DNA from: Actibacterium lipolyticum
GTDB lineage: Bacteria; Pseudomonadota; Alphaproteobacteria; Rhodobacterales; Rhodobacteraceae
Reading direction: 5' to 3'
Length of the DNA stretch: 64,000 nucleotides
NCBI RefSeq assembly: GCF_900184935.1
Contig: NZ_FXYE01000002.1
Coordinates: 1,348,501 to 1,412,500, forward strand
Positions within the stretch are counted from its first letter, which is position 1. Each line of letters starts with the position of its first letter. The notes under the pieces are model-generated. The model searched no databases. It saw only the letters and a list, made by a program, of their open reading frames with translations, and had not been told where the DNA came from. This document shows, in pieces, positions 1-8,943 of this stretch. The position numbers and the translations under genes are program-made.

Positions 1-147
1 ATGGGTCAACAGGCGCGTGGTTGCAAAACCGCGCTTTTCACCGACCGTCCGAATCCGTTCACCCAAAAGGCTCGATGTCCTTTCGAAACCGCGCTTACGG
101 CGGAATTGGCGAGGTTTGGAAGGTGAACTGCGCATCTTGCCTGTCAT
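1..147 (-). CDS. DUF721/DciA-like protein, N-terminal part (cut by window edge)
   Basis: A leftward reading frame runs off the window edge. It starts at an ATG at 147 (or in frame at 135) and reads without stop to base 1. The visible part is basic and ends with the pattern EKRGF then RLLTHW-like spacing (GERIRTVGEKRGFA, then RLLTH), which I recognise from alphaproteobacterial DUF721 proteins related to DciA, the loader of the replicative helicase. Its position divergent from mutY fits the usual Rhodobacterales arrangement. Only about 45-49 residues are visible, so function is inferred from the motif and neighbour. The start at 147 has AGGAA immediately upstream; the start at 135 has AGGCAAG. 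Confidence 0.7.
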   Translation of the reverse strand, partial: MTGKMRSSPSKPRQFRRKRGFERTSSLLGERIRTVGEKRGFATTRLLTH

Positions 148-222
148 TTCCTGTTCTGCACCCTATCCTAGTGTCCTGAATTGCAGGCAACCAGCCTAAA
201 CCAATGGCGAAGGATATAAAGA

Positions 223-1281
223 TTGCGTGACGAAGCGGTGAGCGACGCCCTGTTGGAATGGTACGACACCCACGCCCGCGACATGCCGTGGCGGGTTGGG
301 CCAACCGCGCGCAAGGCTGGTGTGCTGCCAGACCCATACGCCGTTTGGATGTCAGAGGTGATGCTACAACAAACCACCGTCGCCGCAGTAAAAGAGTATT
401 TTCAAAGGTTCACGGCCCGCTGGCCCAATGTCACCGCCCTTGCCGCTGCGGACGATGGCGATGTGATGGGTGAATGGGCCGGGCTTGGCTATTACGCCCG
501 CGCTCGCAACCTGTTGAAATGCGCGCGCGTGGTTGCGAACGATTATGGCGGCGTATTCCCCAATACGCGCGACGAATTGCTTACACTGCCCGGCATCGGC
601 CCTTATACGGCTGCGGCCATCGCCTCTATCGCGTTTGACGAAGCTGCGACTGTGGTGGATGGCAATGTGGAACGGGTCATGGCGCGCTTGTTTGCCGTTG
701 AAACGCCGTTGCCGACATCCAAGCCCGAACTGACCGCCCTTGCCGAACGGCTGACCCCGCTGCAGCGCCCCGGTTGCCATGCCCAAGCTGTGATGGATCT
801 GGGCGCAACGATATGCAGCCCGAAATCGCCCGCCTGCGGAATTTGCCCGGTCCAATCCCCCTGCGCCGCGCGCAAAAAGGGCATTCAGGCCGAACTGCCG
901 CGCAAACTGCCCAAAGCAGCAAAACCTACGCGATACGGCTTTGCCTACCTTGCGCAACGCAGCGATGGCGCATGGCTGTTAGAGCGGCGGCCAGACAAAG
1001 GGTTGCTGGGCGGCATGTTGGGCTGGCCCGGTTCCGAATGGAGCGACGCACCGCAAGAGACCCCGCCGTTTGACGCCAACTGGCACGACATAGGGGCAGA
1101 GGTGCGCCACACCTTCACCCATTTCCACCTGCGCCTTGCCGTGCGGGTGGCCGCAGCGCCGGACGGAACAAACCCACGCACGGGAACGTTCATTCCGCCG
1201 TCTGATTTCCGGCCCTCTGACCTGCCCACGGTCATGCGCAAAGCATTCGACTTGGCGCAATCAACTTTGAACGCGGCATAA
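223..1281 (+). CDS. mutY: A/G-specific adenine DNA glycosylase MutY
   Basis: Removes adenine mispaired with 8-oxoguanine or guanine in base excision repair. The 352-residue protein has the family order: MPWR (21-24), SEVMLQQT with the catalytic Glu at about 45, helix-hairpin-helix LPGIGPYTAAA (122-132), catalytic Asp in VVDGNVERV (Asp146), and an iron-sulfur loop with Cys198, 205, 208 and 214 in the expected C-x6-C-x2-C-x5-C spacing. The C-terminal part (about 230-345) is the NUDIX-like domain that reads 8-oxoG. The start is a TTG preceded by AAGGAT; no closer ATG precedes the conserved N-terminus. It is divergent from the dciA-like gene and 42 bp upstream of the alkane hydroxylase gene, so co-transcription with the latter is possible. 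Confidence 0.95.
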   Translation: MRDEAVSDALLEWYDTHARDMPWRVGPTARKAGVLPDPYAVWMSEVMLQQTTVAAVKEYFQRFTARWPNVTALAAADDGDVMGEWAGLGYYARARNLLKCARVVANDYGGVFPNTRDELLTLPGIGPYTAAAIASIAFDEAATVVDGNVERVMARLFAVETPLPTSKPELTALAERLTPLQRPGCHAQAVMDLGATICSPKSPACGICPVQSPCAARKKGIQAELPRKLPKAAKPTRYGFAYLAQRSDGAWLLERRPDKGLLGGMLGWPGSEWSDAPQETPPFDANWHDIGAEVRHTFTHFHLRLAVRVAAAPDGTNPRTGTFIPPSDFRPSDLPTVMRKAFDLAQSTLNAA

Positions 1282-1323
1282 GGCAAGCCTATATTGCGGA
1301 CAGACAAAGTAGAAAGCACAAGC

Positions 1324-2463
1324 ATGACATCACCTTCGCAAGTCGCAAAACTGCGCAACGCGCTGCCGTTCTGGCTGTCGCTTTGCATGATCCCGCTTGC
1401 GATATTGGGTGCGATGAACGGCGGCTGGTGGGTTCTGGCGCTGCCGTTTTTCGGCTGGGGCCTTTTCAGCATCCTTGACCTGCTGACGGGGCTGAACAAG
1501 GCCAACGCTGATCTGGAAACGACGGATGACCAACTGTTCTGGTATCGGCTGATCACGCTTATCTGGTTTCCCATCCAGTTCGGCGTGACCTTTGGCACGA
1601 TCTGGTATGTCACCCACACCAGCCATCTTTCGACGTGGGAACAGGTTGCGATTTTCTTTGGTGTTGGGGTGATTTCCGGCTCTGTCGGGATCAACTATTC
1701 GCACGAGCTGATGCATCAAAAGAACCGGTTCGAACGCTGGCTGGGCGATCTTCTTTTGGCCTCGGTCCTATACAGCCACTTTCGGTCCGAACATCTGCGT
1801 GTGCACCACCTTTATGTCGGCACCCCACGGGACCCGGTAACCGCGCGCTATAACGAAGGGTTCCACAGGTTTTTCCCACGGGTTCTGCGGCAAAGCCTGA
1901 CCTCATCCTTCAAGGCCGAAAAAGCGTTGCTGGCGCGTAAAGGGTTGAAGTGGACACATCAAAGCAACCCATTCTGGCGCTATTGGGCATTGCAGGCGGG
2001 TATGCTGATGCTGGCGTATCTGTTGGGTGGCTTGGCCGGGCTGGGGCTGTTCGCGTTTCAGGCCGTCGTCGCCATTTGGCAGCTAGAGCTGGTAAACTAC
2101 ATCGAACATTACGGCCTTACGCGGAAACATCTGGGCGACGGGAAATACGAACACGTCAAACCGCGCCACAGCTGGAATGCCGCGCACAAGGCGTCGAATT
2201 GGTTGCTAATCAACCTGCAACGCCATTCTGATCACCACTATAAGCCCGACCGGCGCTTTCCCCTGCTTCAGAACTATGAACCGGACGAGGCACCGCAATT
2301 GCCGTTTGGCTATCCAGCGATGACAACGCTGGCGATGATGCCACCGTTGTGGCGCCGCCGGATGAACCCGCGCGTGCGGGCCTGGCGCAAGCATTTCTAC
2401 CCCGAGATTGAAGACTGGACGCCCTATAACAAGGGCGAAACACCTTACCCGCGCGGCGCATAA
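1324..2463 (+). CDS. alkB: AlkB-type alkane 1-monooxygenase (membrane di-iron hydroxylase)
   Basis: Integral membrane non-haem di-iron hydroxylase, probably oxidising the terminal methyl of alkanes to 1-alkanols with electrons from rubredoxin. The ATG at 1324 gives 379 residues; an in-frame TTG at 1294 is possible but lacks a good ribosome site. The three histidine boxes are HELMH (127-131), EHLRVHH (156-162) and LQRHSDHH (298-305), and the AlkB-specific NYIEHYG motif is at 258-264; this motif separates AlkB from related desaturases and xylene monooxygenases. Several hydrophobic spans precede the first box. No rubredoxin or rubredoxin reductase gene lies nearby, so electron partners must be elsewhere. 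Substrate range cannot be read from sequence. Confidence 0.9.
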   Translation: MTSPSQVAKLRNALPFWLSLCMIPLAILGAMNGGWWVLALPFFGWGLFSILDLLTGLNKANADLETTDDQLFWYRLITLIWFPIQFGVTFGTIWYVTHTSHLSTWEQVAIFFGVGVISGSVGINYSHELMHQKNRFERWLGDLLLASVLYSHFRSEHLRVHHLYVGTPRDPVTARYNEGFHRFFPRVLRQSLTSSFKAEKALLARKGLKWTHQSNPFWRYWALQAGMLMLAYLLGGLAGLGLFAFQAVVAIWQLELVNYIEHYGLTRKHLGDGKYEHVKPRHSWNAAHKASNWLLINLQRHSDHHYKPDRRFPLLQNYEPDEAPQLPFGYPAMTTLAMMPPLWRRRMNPRVRAWRKHFYPEIEDWTPYNKGETPYPRGA

Positions 2464-2465
2464 CC

Positions 2466-2491
2466 AAAAAAGCCCCGCCAGAAGGCGGGGC
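2466..2491 (-). terminator. Rho-independent terminator of ccrM
   Basis: Perfect 8-bp G+C stem GCCCCGCC / GGCGGGGC with a 4-nt loop. Read on the minus strand the stem is followed by six T residues, the classical intrinsic terminator for the leftward ccrM gene. On the plus strand no T run follows, so it is weaker for the alkane hydroxylase transcript arriving from the left. Confidence 0.85.
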
Positions 2492-2547
2492 ACAGTTGAT
2501 GCCGTGGTGTCAGGCCACAGGCACCGGCGGTATCTTGTGATGTCAGA

Positions 2548-3702
<1,155 letters not shown>

Positions 3703-3716
3703 TTAAGGACAAAGAT

Positions 3717-3755
3717 GAGTCAAAGGCGATTCGCCGTCAATTTCTTTTTTGAATC
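3717..3755. promoter_or_regulatory. Cluster of three GANTC sites upstream of ccrM
   Basis: GAGTC at 3717-3721, GATTC at 3728-3732 and GAATC at 3751-3755 lie within 39 bp in the short gap between ccrM and rnhB. Since a GANTC site is expected about once per 256 bp in random sequence, this is dense. In Caulobacter crescentus methylation of GANTC sites in the ccrM promoter region affects its cell-cycle transcription; the same logic is inferred here. The promoter itself was not resolved. Confidence 0.6.
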
Positions 3756-3768
3756 AGTTACTTACAGT

Positions 3769-4392
3769 TTACTCTTGATACAAGATATTGTGTACCGGCT
3801 TGAACGAACGTCTATGGTGTGGGGTCACGCCAAGATTTTGGAGCCCAAGCATGTGTCCTTTTGATCCATATCCGGCGTTCGTCTCCCAGCCATAGCCGGG
3901 ATGCTGTTGCGCTAAATCCACCATGATCCGATCGCGCGTAACTTTCGCGGCAATCGAAGCGGCCGAAATCGAAACCGAACGGGCATCCCCCTTAATCAGT
4001 GGTTCGCCCGCGCACGGCAGATCTTTGGGCATCAGGTTGCCATCAATCAGCGCATAGTCCGGCAATTGAGGCAGCCCGGCGATGGCGCGACACATGGCAA
4101 GATGCGATGCGGCGAGGATGTTGATCTCGTCAATCTCTTCCACGCTGGCATGCGCGACAGAGATTTCGGCAACCTCCAACAGTTCCTCGTAAAGTGCTTC
4201 GCGCCGCTTGGCGGTCAGCTTCTTTGAATCGTTCAGGCCCGCCGGAATCCGCGATGGGTTCAGGCGCACGGCGGCGGCGGTAACCGGCCCAGCCAACGGG
4301 CCGCGCCCAACCTCGTCCACGCCCACAACATATTGCGCGCCGCGGGCGAATGCGGCCTCTTCGAAGCTGAAATCAGGGATCAATACTGTCAT
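3769..4392 (-). CDS. rnhB: Ribonuclease HII
   Basis: Cleaves RNA in RNA-DNA hybrids and removes misincorporated ribonucleotides. Starting at the ATG at 4392 (preceded by AGGGGG), the protein has 207 residues, close to the usual 200. Active-site residues are visible: Asp26-Glu27 in VDEVGRGPLAG, Asp117 in LIDGN and Asp136 in KGDARS. NDSKKL (54-59) and the C-terminal HHRRSF patch are also conserved. An upstream in-frame extension to 4548 exists, but it is rich in Cys and lacks homology, so I rejected it. It precedes ccrM in the same direction with about 105 bp between, an arrangement common in Rhodobacterales. Confidence 0.93.
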   Translation of the reverse strand: MTVLIPDFSFEEAAFARGAQYVVGVDEVGRGPLAGPVTAAAVRLNPSRIPAGLNDSKKLTAKRREALYEELLEVAEISVAHASVEEIDEINILAASHLAMCRAIAGLPQLPDYALIDGNLMPKDLPCAGEPLIKGDARSVSISAASIAAKVTRDRIMVDLAQQHPGYGWETNAGYGSKGHMLGLQNLGVTPHHRRSFKPVHNILYQE

Positions 4393-4528
4393 GCCCCCTG
4401 ACATCGCGCGGTTATTGATGGGCGACAAGGGGAAACCCAGACACAAAAACGAACCGCACGATTTGATATTTGTCATGGAGCCGCCATCACACAGCAACCA
4501 TACCTGACAAACAAAGCAACCACACAAG

Positions 4529-4957
4529 ATGCAAATTTCCCGAACCAAAATCGAGCCAGACGCGGTAGCCGCGTATCATGAAGAAATGGAGCATGTGTTG
4601 AATACAGATACCACCATGATCGATGACACGACCAAACAAGCGCTGTTAGAACGCGCCGCCGTTTTGTCTTACCTTGCAAATGATTTTGTTCAGTCCCCGC
4701 CAGCGCGGGCAAACGGAAACCCAGAATACACACATCTGGCGCAGGCGATGAAAACCTCCGTCGATCAATTTGTGGCAGCTGCATGCGCCGGGGAAGCTGT
4801 GGCTTTGCAAGCGACCGTGGACGGCCTGAAGGCACGGCACGCGAGTTTCTCTGAAAAATTCGGAAACAAAAAAGGGCGGGAGGATCGCTCCTCCCGCCAG
4901 TCTGGCGCGGATTGGACTGCTCAGGGGAAATCCGCGCGCTGCTCGGCCTCGCGTTAG
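4529..4957 (+). CDS. Small helical protein of unknown function
   Basis: A 142-residue frame I do not recognise. The first 110 residues look like amphipathic helices (EEMEHVLN, ALLERAAVLSYLAND, AMKTSVDQFVAAACAGEAVAL, TVDGLKARHASFSEKF), somewhat like a cytochrome c-prime four-helix bundle, but there is no CxxCH haem site. No signal peptide is evident. The last 30 residues read through a hairpin that acts as a terminator for the opposite gene, and the stop codons of the two convergent genes share bases at 4954-4957. The ribosome site before the ATG is poor. A real gene is plausible from composition, but not certain. Confidence 0.45.
   Translation: MQISRTKIEPDAVAAYHEEMEHVLNTDTTMIDDTTKQALLERAAVLSYLANDFVQSPPARANGNPEYTHLAQAMKTSVDQFVAAACAGEAVALQATVDGLKARHASFSEKFGNKKGREDRSSRQSGADWTAQGKSARCSASR
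4868..4898 (-). terminator. Rho-independent terminator of the secreted four-Cys protein gene
   Basis: A perfect 10-bp stem GGCGGGAGGA / TCCTCCCGCC with a 4-nt loop at 4875-4898. On the minus strand it is followed by six T residues. It sits about 55 bp downstream of the leftward gene ending at 4954. Confidence 0.85.
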
Positions 4958-5436
4958 TTGCGGGTTCTGCCGATGACATAGCCCTTCTTGGTCAAACAAT
5001 TCGCGGAATACCCGGAATAGTAACCTTTGGACGTGGGATAGGTGGTATGGCACTGCCCCGGTAACGATCCGCGAAAACCCTCGCGGCGCAGACAGCGCTC
5101 AGTCACGATATGGCGCGTGTCGCGACGTTTGCTTTTGGGTGCAGACACAGAATGCAGACATTGCAGAGGAATAACCGACGGTTTTCGCTTTTTCTTCGCG
5201 TATCCGGGATGCTGGGGCCAATCCTGCGGCTTATTATATGGTGTGGAATGAACCGGCTTTGGCGAACTTGACGACCCACCCCGCGAAAGCTCATTCGCAA
5301 TACCGAACAATAAAAGCGCGCCAACTGCTGTCTTTAGCGCCTTGTCACTTGATGAACTTGCATATGCGGGCACGGCGGTAATGCTGCCCAGCGCAAGAGT
5401 GGCTGCCAACAATGATGCGGTGATTGTTCTTTTCAT
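4954..5436 (-). CDS. Secreted hypothetical protein with four cysteines
   Basis: I do not recognise the family. The ATG at 5436 follows AAGGAT at good spacing and opens a clear signal peptide (MKRTITASLLAATLALGS, cleavage after AYA near residue 26), giving 160 residues. After a Ser-rich stretch and a hydrophobic helix (TAVGALLLFGIANEL) comes a Pro/Lys-rich linker and a basic C-terminal domain with four Cys (in LQC, ERC, GQC, ANC), probably two disulfides in the periplasm. An earlier in-frame start at 5481 would bury the signal peptide and is unlikely. It ends in a strong terminator and overlaps the convergent neighbour by 4 nt. Confidence 0.75.
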   Translation of the reverse strand: MKRTITASLLAATLALGSITAVPAYASSSSDKALKTAVGALLLFGIANELSRGGSSSSPKPVHSTPYNKPQDWPQHPGYAKKKRKPSVIPLQCLHSVSAPKSKRRDTRHIVTERCLRREGFRGSLPGQCHTTYPTSKGYYSGYSANCLTKKGYVIGRTRN

Positions 5437-5606
5437 CGGGCGTATCCTTTTGTGGATGGTGCGGGTGACCCCGCCTATCAACGATGCCCCAACCGTCGCC
5501 TCACAGTGGCCTGACAGGCAATAACCAGACGTTGTTATGCGATAGCAGCCCCGAAAACGCCGCTTGTTATTGAATAACCTCCCGCTATTCGCCAGATTGC
5601 CAACCT

Positions 5607-5900
5607 ATGAACACTCGTATTCTCCTTCCCGTCGGGCTTGCCTTTGCCCTGTTGGCCGCGCCTGCCTCAGCCGCGTGTTATGCAGACTATAAGGCCAAGC
5701 AAAATGACCCGTTGCGCCTGCACTACGGGGTTATTGAGCTTCCCGACAAAGCCTGCGGCGCACGCAGTGACGCCGCTGGCGTGATCGAACGGCGCATCGC
5801 AAGCGATGGCTGGAAGCTGTTGAACGTCATGTCCATCTTTGGTCAGGATGGGCTTGCCGAAAGGAAAGAGAGTGCCGGAAAATTCTTCCTCCGCTACTAA
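5607..5900 (+). CDS. Small exported hypothetical protein
   Basis: A 97-residue protein with a clear N-terminal signal peptide (MNTRILLPVGLAFALLAAP, cleavage after ASA about residue 22). The mature part is about 75 residues with two Cys (AACYADY, KACGARS) that could form a disulfide, and ends GKFFLRY. I recognise no named family, although such small periplasmic proteins are common in Rhodobacterales. Its last 29 bases overlap the start of the next gene, so the two are probably translationally coupled. Confidence 0.75.
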   Translation: MNTRILLPVGLAFALLAAPASAACYADYKAKQNDPLRLHYGVIELPDKACGARSDAAGVIERRIASDGWKLLNVMSIFGQDGLAERKESAGKFFLRY

Positions 5901-6576
5901 GGGATGGCGCGATAACCTTCCCGTGGTGCCGCTGGGGATCGCCGCGATTGTGCTGATCCTTTTGGCGACGGCTGTGTTGTTGTTCCTGAACTTGCCGGAT
6001 GCCAACGCCTTCAACGCGCGGGTCGAACAGATATTCATCGAAAATGACGATCTGCGCTCGGGCGCGGAAATCAAGCTGTTGGAAATTCTGGCCGAGTCCG
6101 GCACAGCGTTTTCCGATGTCCTTTCCTCGTACCGGATGATCATCTTCGTTTTGCTGATTTTTGCGACCGCCCTGTTGCTTGCCGCGTTGGTCTTCCTTGT
6201 CACCATCATCGGCCTAAACCGCCGCATGGGAGAGGTCGAGCGTAACGGAATTCAGGTCTCTTCCCTTCTGATCAGCCGAGATGAAAACACGGTTCTGCTG
6301 AACAACATGGAATTCAAACTGACCGCCGCCGCCATCGAAACCCTTGCGGTTCTGGCAGAGGCACGGATGGACGACGACGTGCTTTCGGGGGCCGAAATTG
6401 AGGCGATGATTTCAGGCCGACTTGCCGTTGACTGCGACGAGGCCGCAGGTGCGACCCGCATCAAACGTCTGCGCGATACATTGGGTAATCAGATGGTCAG
6501 TGAATTGCTGATCAAGAACATCGCCCGCAAAGGCTATATGCTGTCGATCGACAAAGACGTCATTCGGATGATCTGA
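5872..6576 (+). CDS. Membrane-anchored winged-helix (OmpR/CadC-type) protein
   Basis: A 234-residue protein started at the GTG at 5872, which has AGGAA just upstream and lies inside the end of the preceding gene. Two membrane spans are visible (about residues 16-40 and 90-113) with a 45-residue predicted periplasmic stretch between, then a cytoplasmic C-terminal domain (about 135-228). That domain ends with TRIKRLRDTLGNQ and IKNIARKGYML, the pattern of the recognition helix and wing of OmpR-type winged helices. It resembles ToxR/CadC one-component regulators, but the DNA-binding domain is C-terminal to the membrane spans. Target genes are unknown; the coupled exported protein could be its partner. 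Confidence 0.7.
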   Translation: MPENSSSATKGWRDNLPVVPLGIAAIVLILLATAVLLFLNLPDANAFNARVEQIFIENDDLRSGAEIKLLEILAESGTAFSDVLSSYRMIIFVLLIFATALLLAALVFLVTIIGLNRRMGEVERNGIQVSSLLISRDENTVLLNNMEFKLTAAAIETLAVLAEARMDDDVLSGAEIEAMISGRLAVDCDEAAGATRIKRLRDTLGNQMVSELLIKNIARKGYMLSIDKDVIRMI

Positions 6577-6580
6577 CAAG

Positions 6581-6657
6581 TGGTGACCCCGACAGGATTC
6601 GAACCTGTAACCTGCCCCTTAGGAGGGGGCTGCTCTATCCAGTTGAGCCACGGGGCC
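6581..6657 (-). tRNA. tRNA-Arg (anticodon CCT)
   Basis: 77-nt tRNA on the minus strand with CCA encoded. Acceptor stem GGCCCCG pairs with CGGGGTC, the T arm contains GGTTCGAATCC, and the anticodon loop CTCCTAA gives anticodon CCT, which reads AGG. Confidence 0.95.
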
Positions 6658-6797
6658 ATCGGGGCATTTGTTGCAGGAAAGGTTCGCTGGTTTCAACCCT
6701 ACATGCGGCGCGAAAATGTAAACTCCCATGAGGCTTGGACAATCACCCGCTTTGTCTTTAACTAGGTGGAAGAGTTAAAAGTTACAGGGCCACGCCA

Positions 6798-7832
6798 TTG
6801 ACAGACACTCCCCCCACCCGCTCGCGCCGTCCGCTGACCCTTCGGGATGTTTCCGAAGCCTCAGGTGTCAGCGAAATGACAGTCAGCCGCGTTCTGCGAA
6901 ATCGCGGCGATGTTAGCCAAGCCACACGGGAAAGGGTCTTAGAGGCGTCCAAAAAGCTGGGATATGTGCCCAACAAGATCGCAGGGGCCCTTGCATCTCA
7001 GCGTGTGAACCTTGTCGCCGTCATCATTCCGTCGATGTCGAACATGGTGTTCCCCGAGGTGATGACCGGTATTTCCGAAGTCTTGGAAAACAGCCCGCTT
7101 CAACCCGTCGTCGGCATCACCCATTACCGCCCAGAACAAGAAGAGCGCGTGCTTTACGAAATGCTTTCGTGGCGCCCGTCCGGTGTGATTATCGCCGGGT
7201 TGGAACATAGCGAAGCGTCGCGCGCGATGCTGGAAAACGCAGGCATCCCGATTGTCGAGATTATGGATACCGATGGGGAACCTATCGATTCCATGGTTGG
7301 CATCTCTCACCGCCGCGCGGGGATCGAGATGGCGAAAGAGATTGCAAAGGCCGGGTACAAACGCATTGCGTTTCTTGGCACCAAAATGCCGCTGGACCAC
7401 CGCGCGCGCAAACGTTTCGAAGGCTTGACCGACGCGCTGGCCAAAGAAGGCATCGAGATCGCGGATCACGAGTTTTATTCGGGCGGGTCCGGGCTTCTGA
7501 AGGGGCGCGAGTTGACAGAGATGGTGCTGAAACGCAGCCCCGATGTGGACTTCCTTTACTATTCCAACGACATGATCGCCGCTGGCGGGCTGTTGTATTG
7601 TCTGGACAATGGCATCGATGTCCCCGGTCAGGTTGGCCTTGCCGGCTTCAACGGCATTGAACTGCTTGACGGTTTGAACCCACGACTGGCGACGATGGAT
7701 GCATGCCGCCGGGAAATCGGGAACAAAGCGGCCGAAATTATCGCCAAATGCACCGAAGACGGGGCAGACCATTCTGGGCAGCGCATCGAACTTTCGCCGC
7801 GTCTTGATGTTGGTGACACACTAAAACGTTGA
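6798..7832 (+). CDS. LacI-family repressor, gluconate-repressor (GntR)-like
   Basis: Sugar-responsive transcription factor. The N-terminal LacI helix-turn-helix is at residues 13-35 (LTLRDVSEASGVSEMTVSRV), the hinge is PNKIAGALAS, and a periplasmic-binding-protein-like effector domain fills the rest (344 residues, usual about 340). Patterns such as SMSNMVFPEV, EMLSWRPSGVI, GIPIVEIMD and LAGFNG resemble the Escherichia coli gluconate repressor GntR closely, so gluconate or a related sugar acid is the likely ligand. The start is TTG with no better alternative. No gluconate genes adjoin it, so the regulon must be elsewhere. The downstream glycosyltransferase is 81 bp away and probably unrelated. 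Confidence 0.88.
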   Translation: MTDTPPTRSRRPLTLRDVSEASGVSEMTVSRVLRNRGDVSQATRERVLEASKKLGYVPNKIAGALASQRVNLVAVIIPSMSNMVFPEVMTGISEVLENSPLQPVVGITHYRPEQEERVLYEMLSWRPSGVIIAGLEHSEASRAMLENAGIPIVEIMDTDGEPIDSMVGISHRRAGIEMAKEIAKAGYKRIAFLGTKMPLDHRARKRFEGLTDALAKEGIEIADHEFYSGGSGLLKGRELTEMVLKRSPDVDFLYYSNDMIAAGGLLYCLDNGIDVPGQVGLAGFNGIELLDGLNPRLATMDACRREIGNKAAEIIAKCTEDGADHSGQRIELSPRLDVGDTLKR

Positions 7833-7913
7833 TGACTCTGCGTAGTGGTGAGTGGACAAGGCAAACCCTTTGATGTTTAACGCCCCTGCAATTCTGCCCC
7901 CTGCGAGGCCCAA

Positions 7914-8642
7914 ATGACCGCTGTCTCCATCGTTATTCCAATGAAAAACGAGTCCGAGAATGTAGAGACGGTTCTGGCCGATATCGCCGCCGCGTGCGAC
8001 GGGAAGGCCGAATACGAAATCATCATCATTGATGACGGTTCAACCGACGATACTGCCGCAAAGGTGCTGGCGCTGCGTGCCACGCATCCAACCCTGCGCC
8101 TTTTGCAGCACGCCAATTCAGGTGGGCAAAGTGCGGGCGTTCACAGCGGTGTTCTGGCAGCCAAGGGCGGCGTCGTTTGTACGCTTGATGGCGACGGGCA
8201 AAACCCGCCTTCTGAACTACCGAAACTGTTCACACCACTGCTTGAAGACACAACCGGGCGGCTGGGCCTTGTCGCCGGTCAGCGTGTTGGACGGCAGGAT
8301 ACAGCGTCAAAGAAATGGGCCTCTAAGTTCGCGAACGCCCTGCGCGCGCGGATCCTTAAAGACGGCACGCGCGACACAGGCTGCGGCCTAAAGGGGTTTC
8401 GCCGCGACGCGTTTCTGGCGCTTCCGTATTTCGACCACATGCACCGCTATTTGCCCGCGTTGTTCAAACGTGACGGCTGGGAAATTGCGCTGGTCGATGT
8501 GTCCCACCGCGAACGTCACGCTGGCAGCTCCAACTACAGCAACATCCAGCGGGCGCTGGTCGGTGTCTATGACCTAATCGGCGTTGCGTGGCTGATCCGC
8601 CGCCGCAAAAAGGCACAACCGGTGGAACGCACCGATGGCTGA
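7914..8642 (+). CDS. DPM1-like GT2 glycosyltransferase (polyprenyl-phosphate sugar synthase)
   Basis: A 242-residue soluble GT-A enzyme that likely transfers a sugar from a nucleotide donor to polyprenyl phosphate. The donor-binding pattern is VSIVIPMKNE at the start, DDGSTDDT at about 41-48 and the metal-binding DGDGQNPP at about 93-100. It lacks the C-terminal membrane spans of ArnC/GtrB, so it resembles the short dolichol-phosphate mannose synthase type. It overlaps the next gene by 8 nt and stands in one operon with a LAB_N membrane protein and an ArnT-like transferase, which suggests it makes the lipid-linked donor used by that transferase. Confidence 0.85.
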   Translation: MTAVSIVIPMKNESENVETVLADIAAACDGKAEYEIIIIDDGSTDDTAAKVLALRATHPTLRLLQHANSGGQSAGVHSGVLAAKGGVVCTLDGDGQNPPSELPKLFTPLLEDTTGRLGLVAGQRVGRQDTASKKWASKFANALRARILKDGTRDTGCGLKGFRRDAFLALPYFDHMHRYLPALFKRDGWEIALVDVSHRERHAGSSNYSNIQRALVGVYDLIGVAWLIRRRKKAQPVERTDG

Positions 8643-8943
8643 GTCCGTGTTCACATGGCTGAACGTTCAGTCATGGGGAGAGTTCTGGTGGGTCATGATC
8701 GGCCTTGGGGGGCAGCTGCTGTTTACCGCGCGCTTTCTTGTGCAATGGATCGCATCGGAACGCGTTGGCAAATCGGTCGTGCCGATTGCATTCTGGTACT
8801 TTTCGATCGGCGGCGGGATAATTCTGTTTGCCTATGCGATTTACCGTCAGGATCCGGTGTTCATTCTGGGCCAATCGATGGGGCTGTTCATCTATCTTCG
8901 CAATCTTTGGCTGATCTATGCTGAAAAGCGTAACACAGCCTGA
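8635..8943 (+). CDS. Lipid-A-disaccharide synthase N-terminal domain-like membrane protein
   Basis: A 102-residue membrane protein of the LAB_N family (found fused to the N-terminus of some LpxB proteins, and as a stand-alone small protein). Three hydrophobic spans are visible: GGQLLFTARFLVQWIASE, the segment VVPIAFWYFSIGGGIILFAY and SMGLFIYLRNLWLIY. The pattern RFLVQWIASERVGKSVVP is characteristic. Stand-alone copies often sit, as here, between a DPM1-like GT2 and a GT39 enzyme; a role as helper or flippase for the lipid-linked sugar is an inference. It overlaps the gene before by 8 nt and the gene after by 26 nt. Confidence 0.88.
   Translation: MAESVFTWLNVQSWGEFWWVMIGLGGQLLFTARFLVQWIASERVGKSVVPIAFWYFSIGGGIILFAYAIYRQDPVFILGQSMGLFIYLRNLWLIYAEKRNTA

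Noticed and set aside
4473..5053. Two leftward Pro/Arg-rich frames opposite the small helical protein gene
   Set aside because: They run through a clear terminator and over the end of a better-supported gene; no recognisable sequence.
6580..6765. A frame starting with MVTPTGFEPVTCPLG
   Set aside because: This is the well-known false translation across a tRNA gene; the tRNA-Arg explains it.
6939..7772. A 277-codon leftward frame antisense to the LacI-type gene
   Set aside because: His/Arg-rich shadow of a well-supported repressor.
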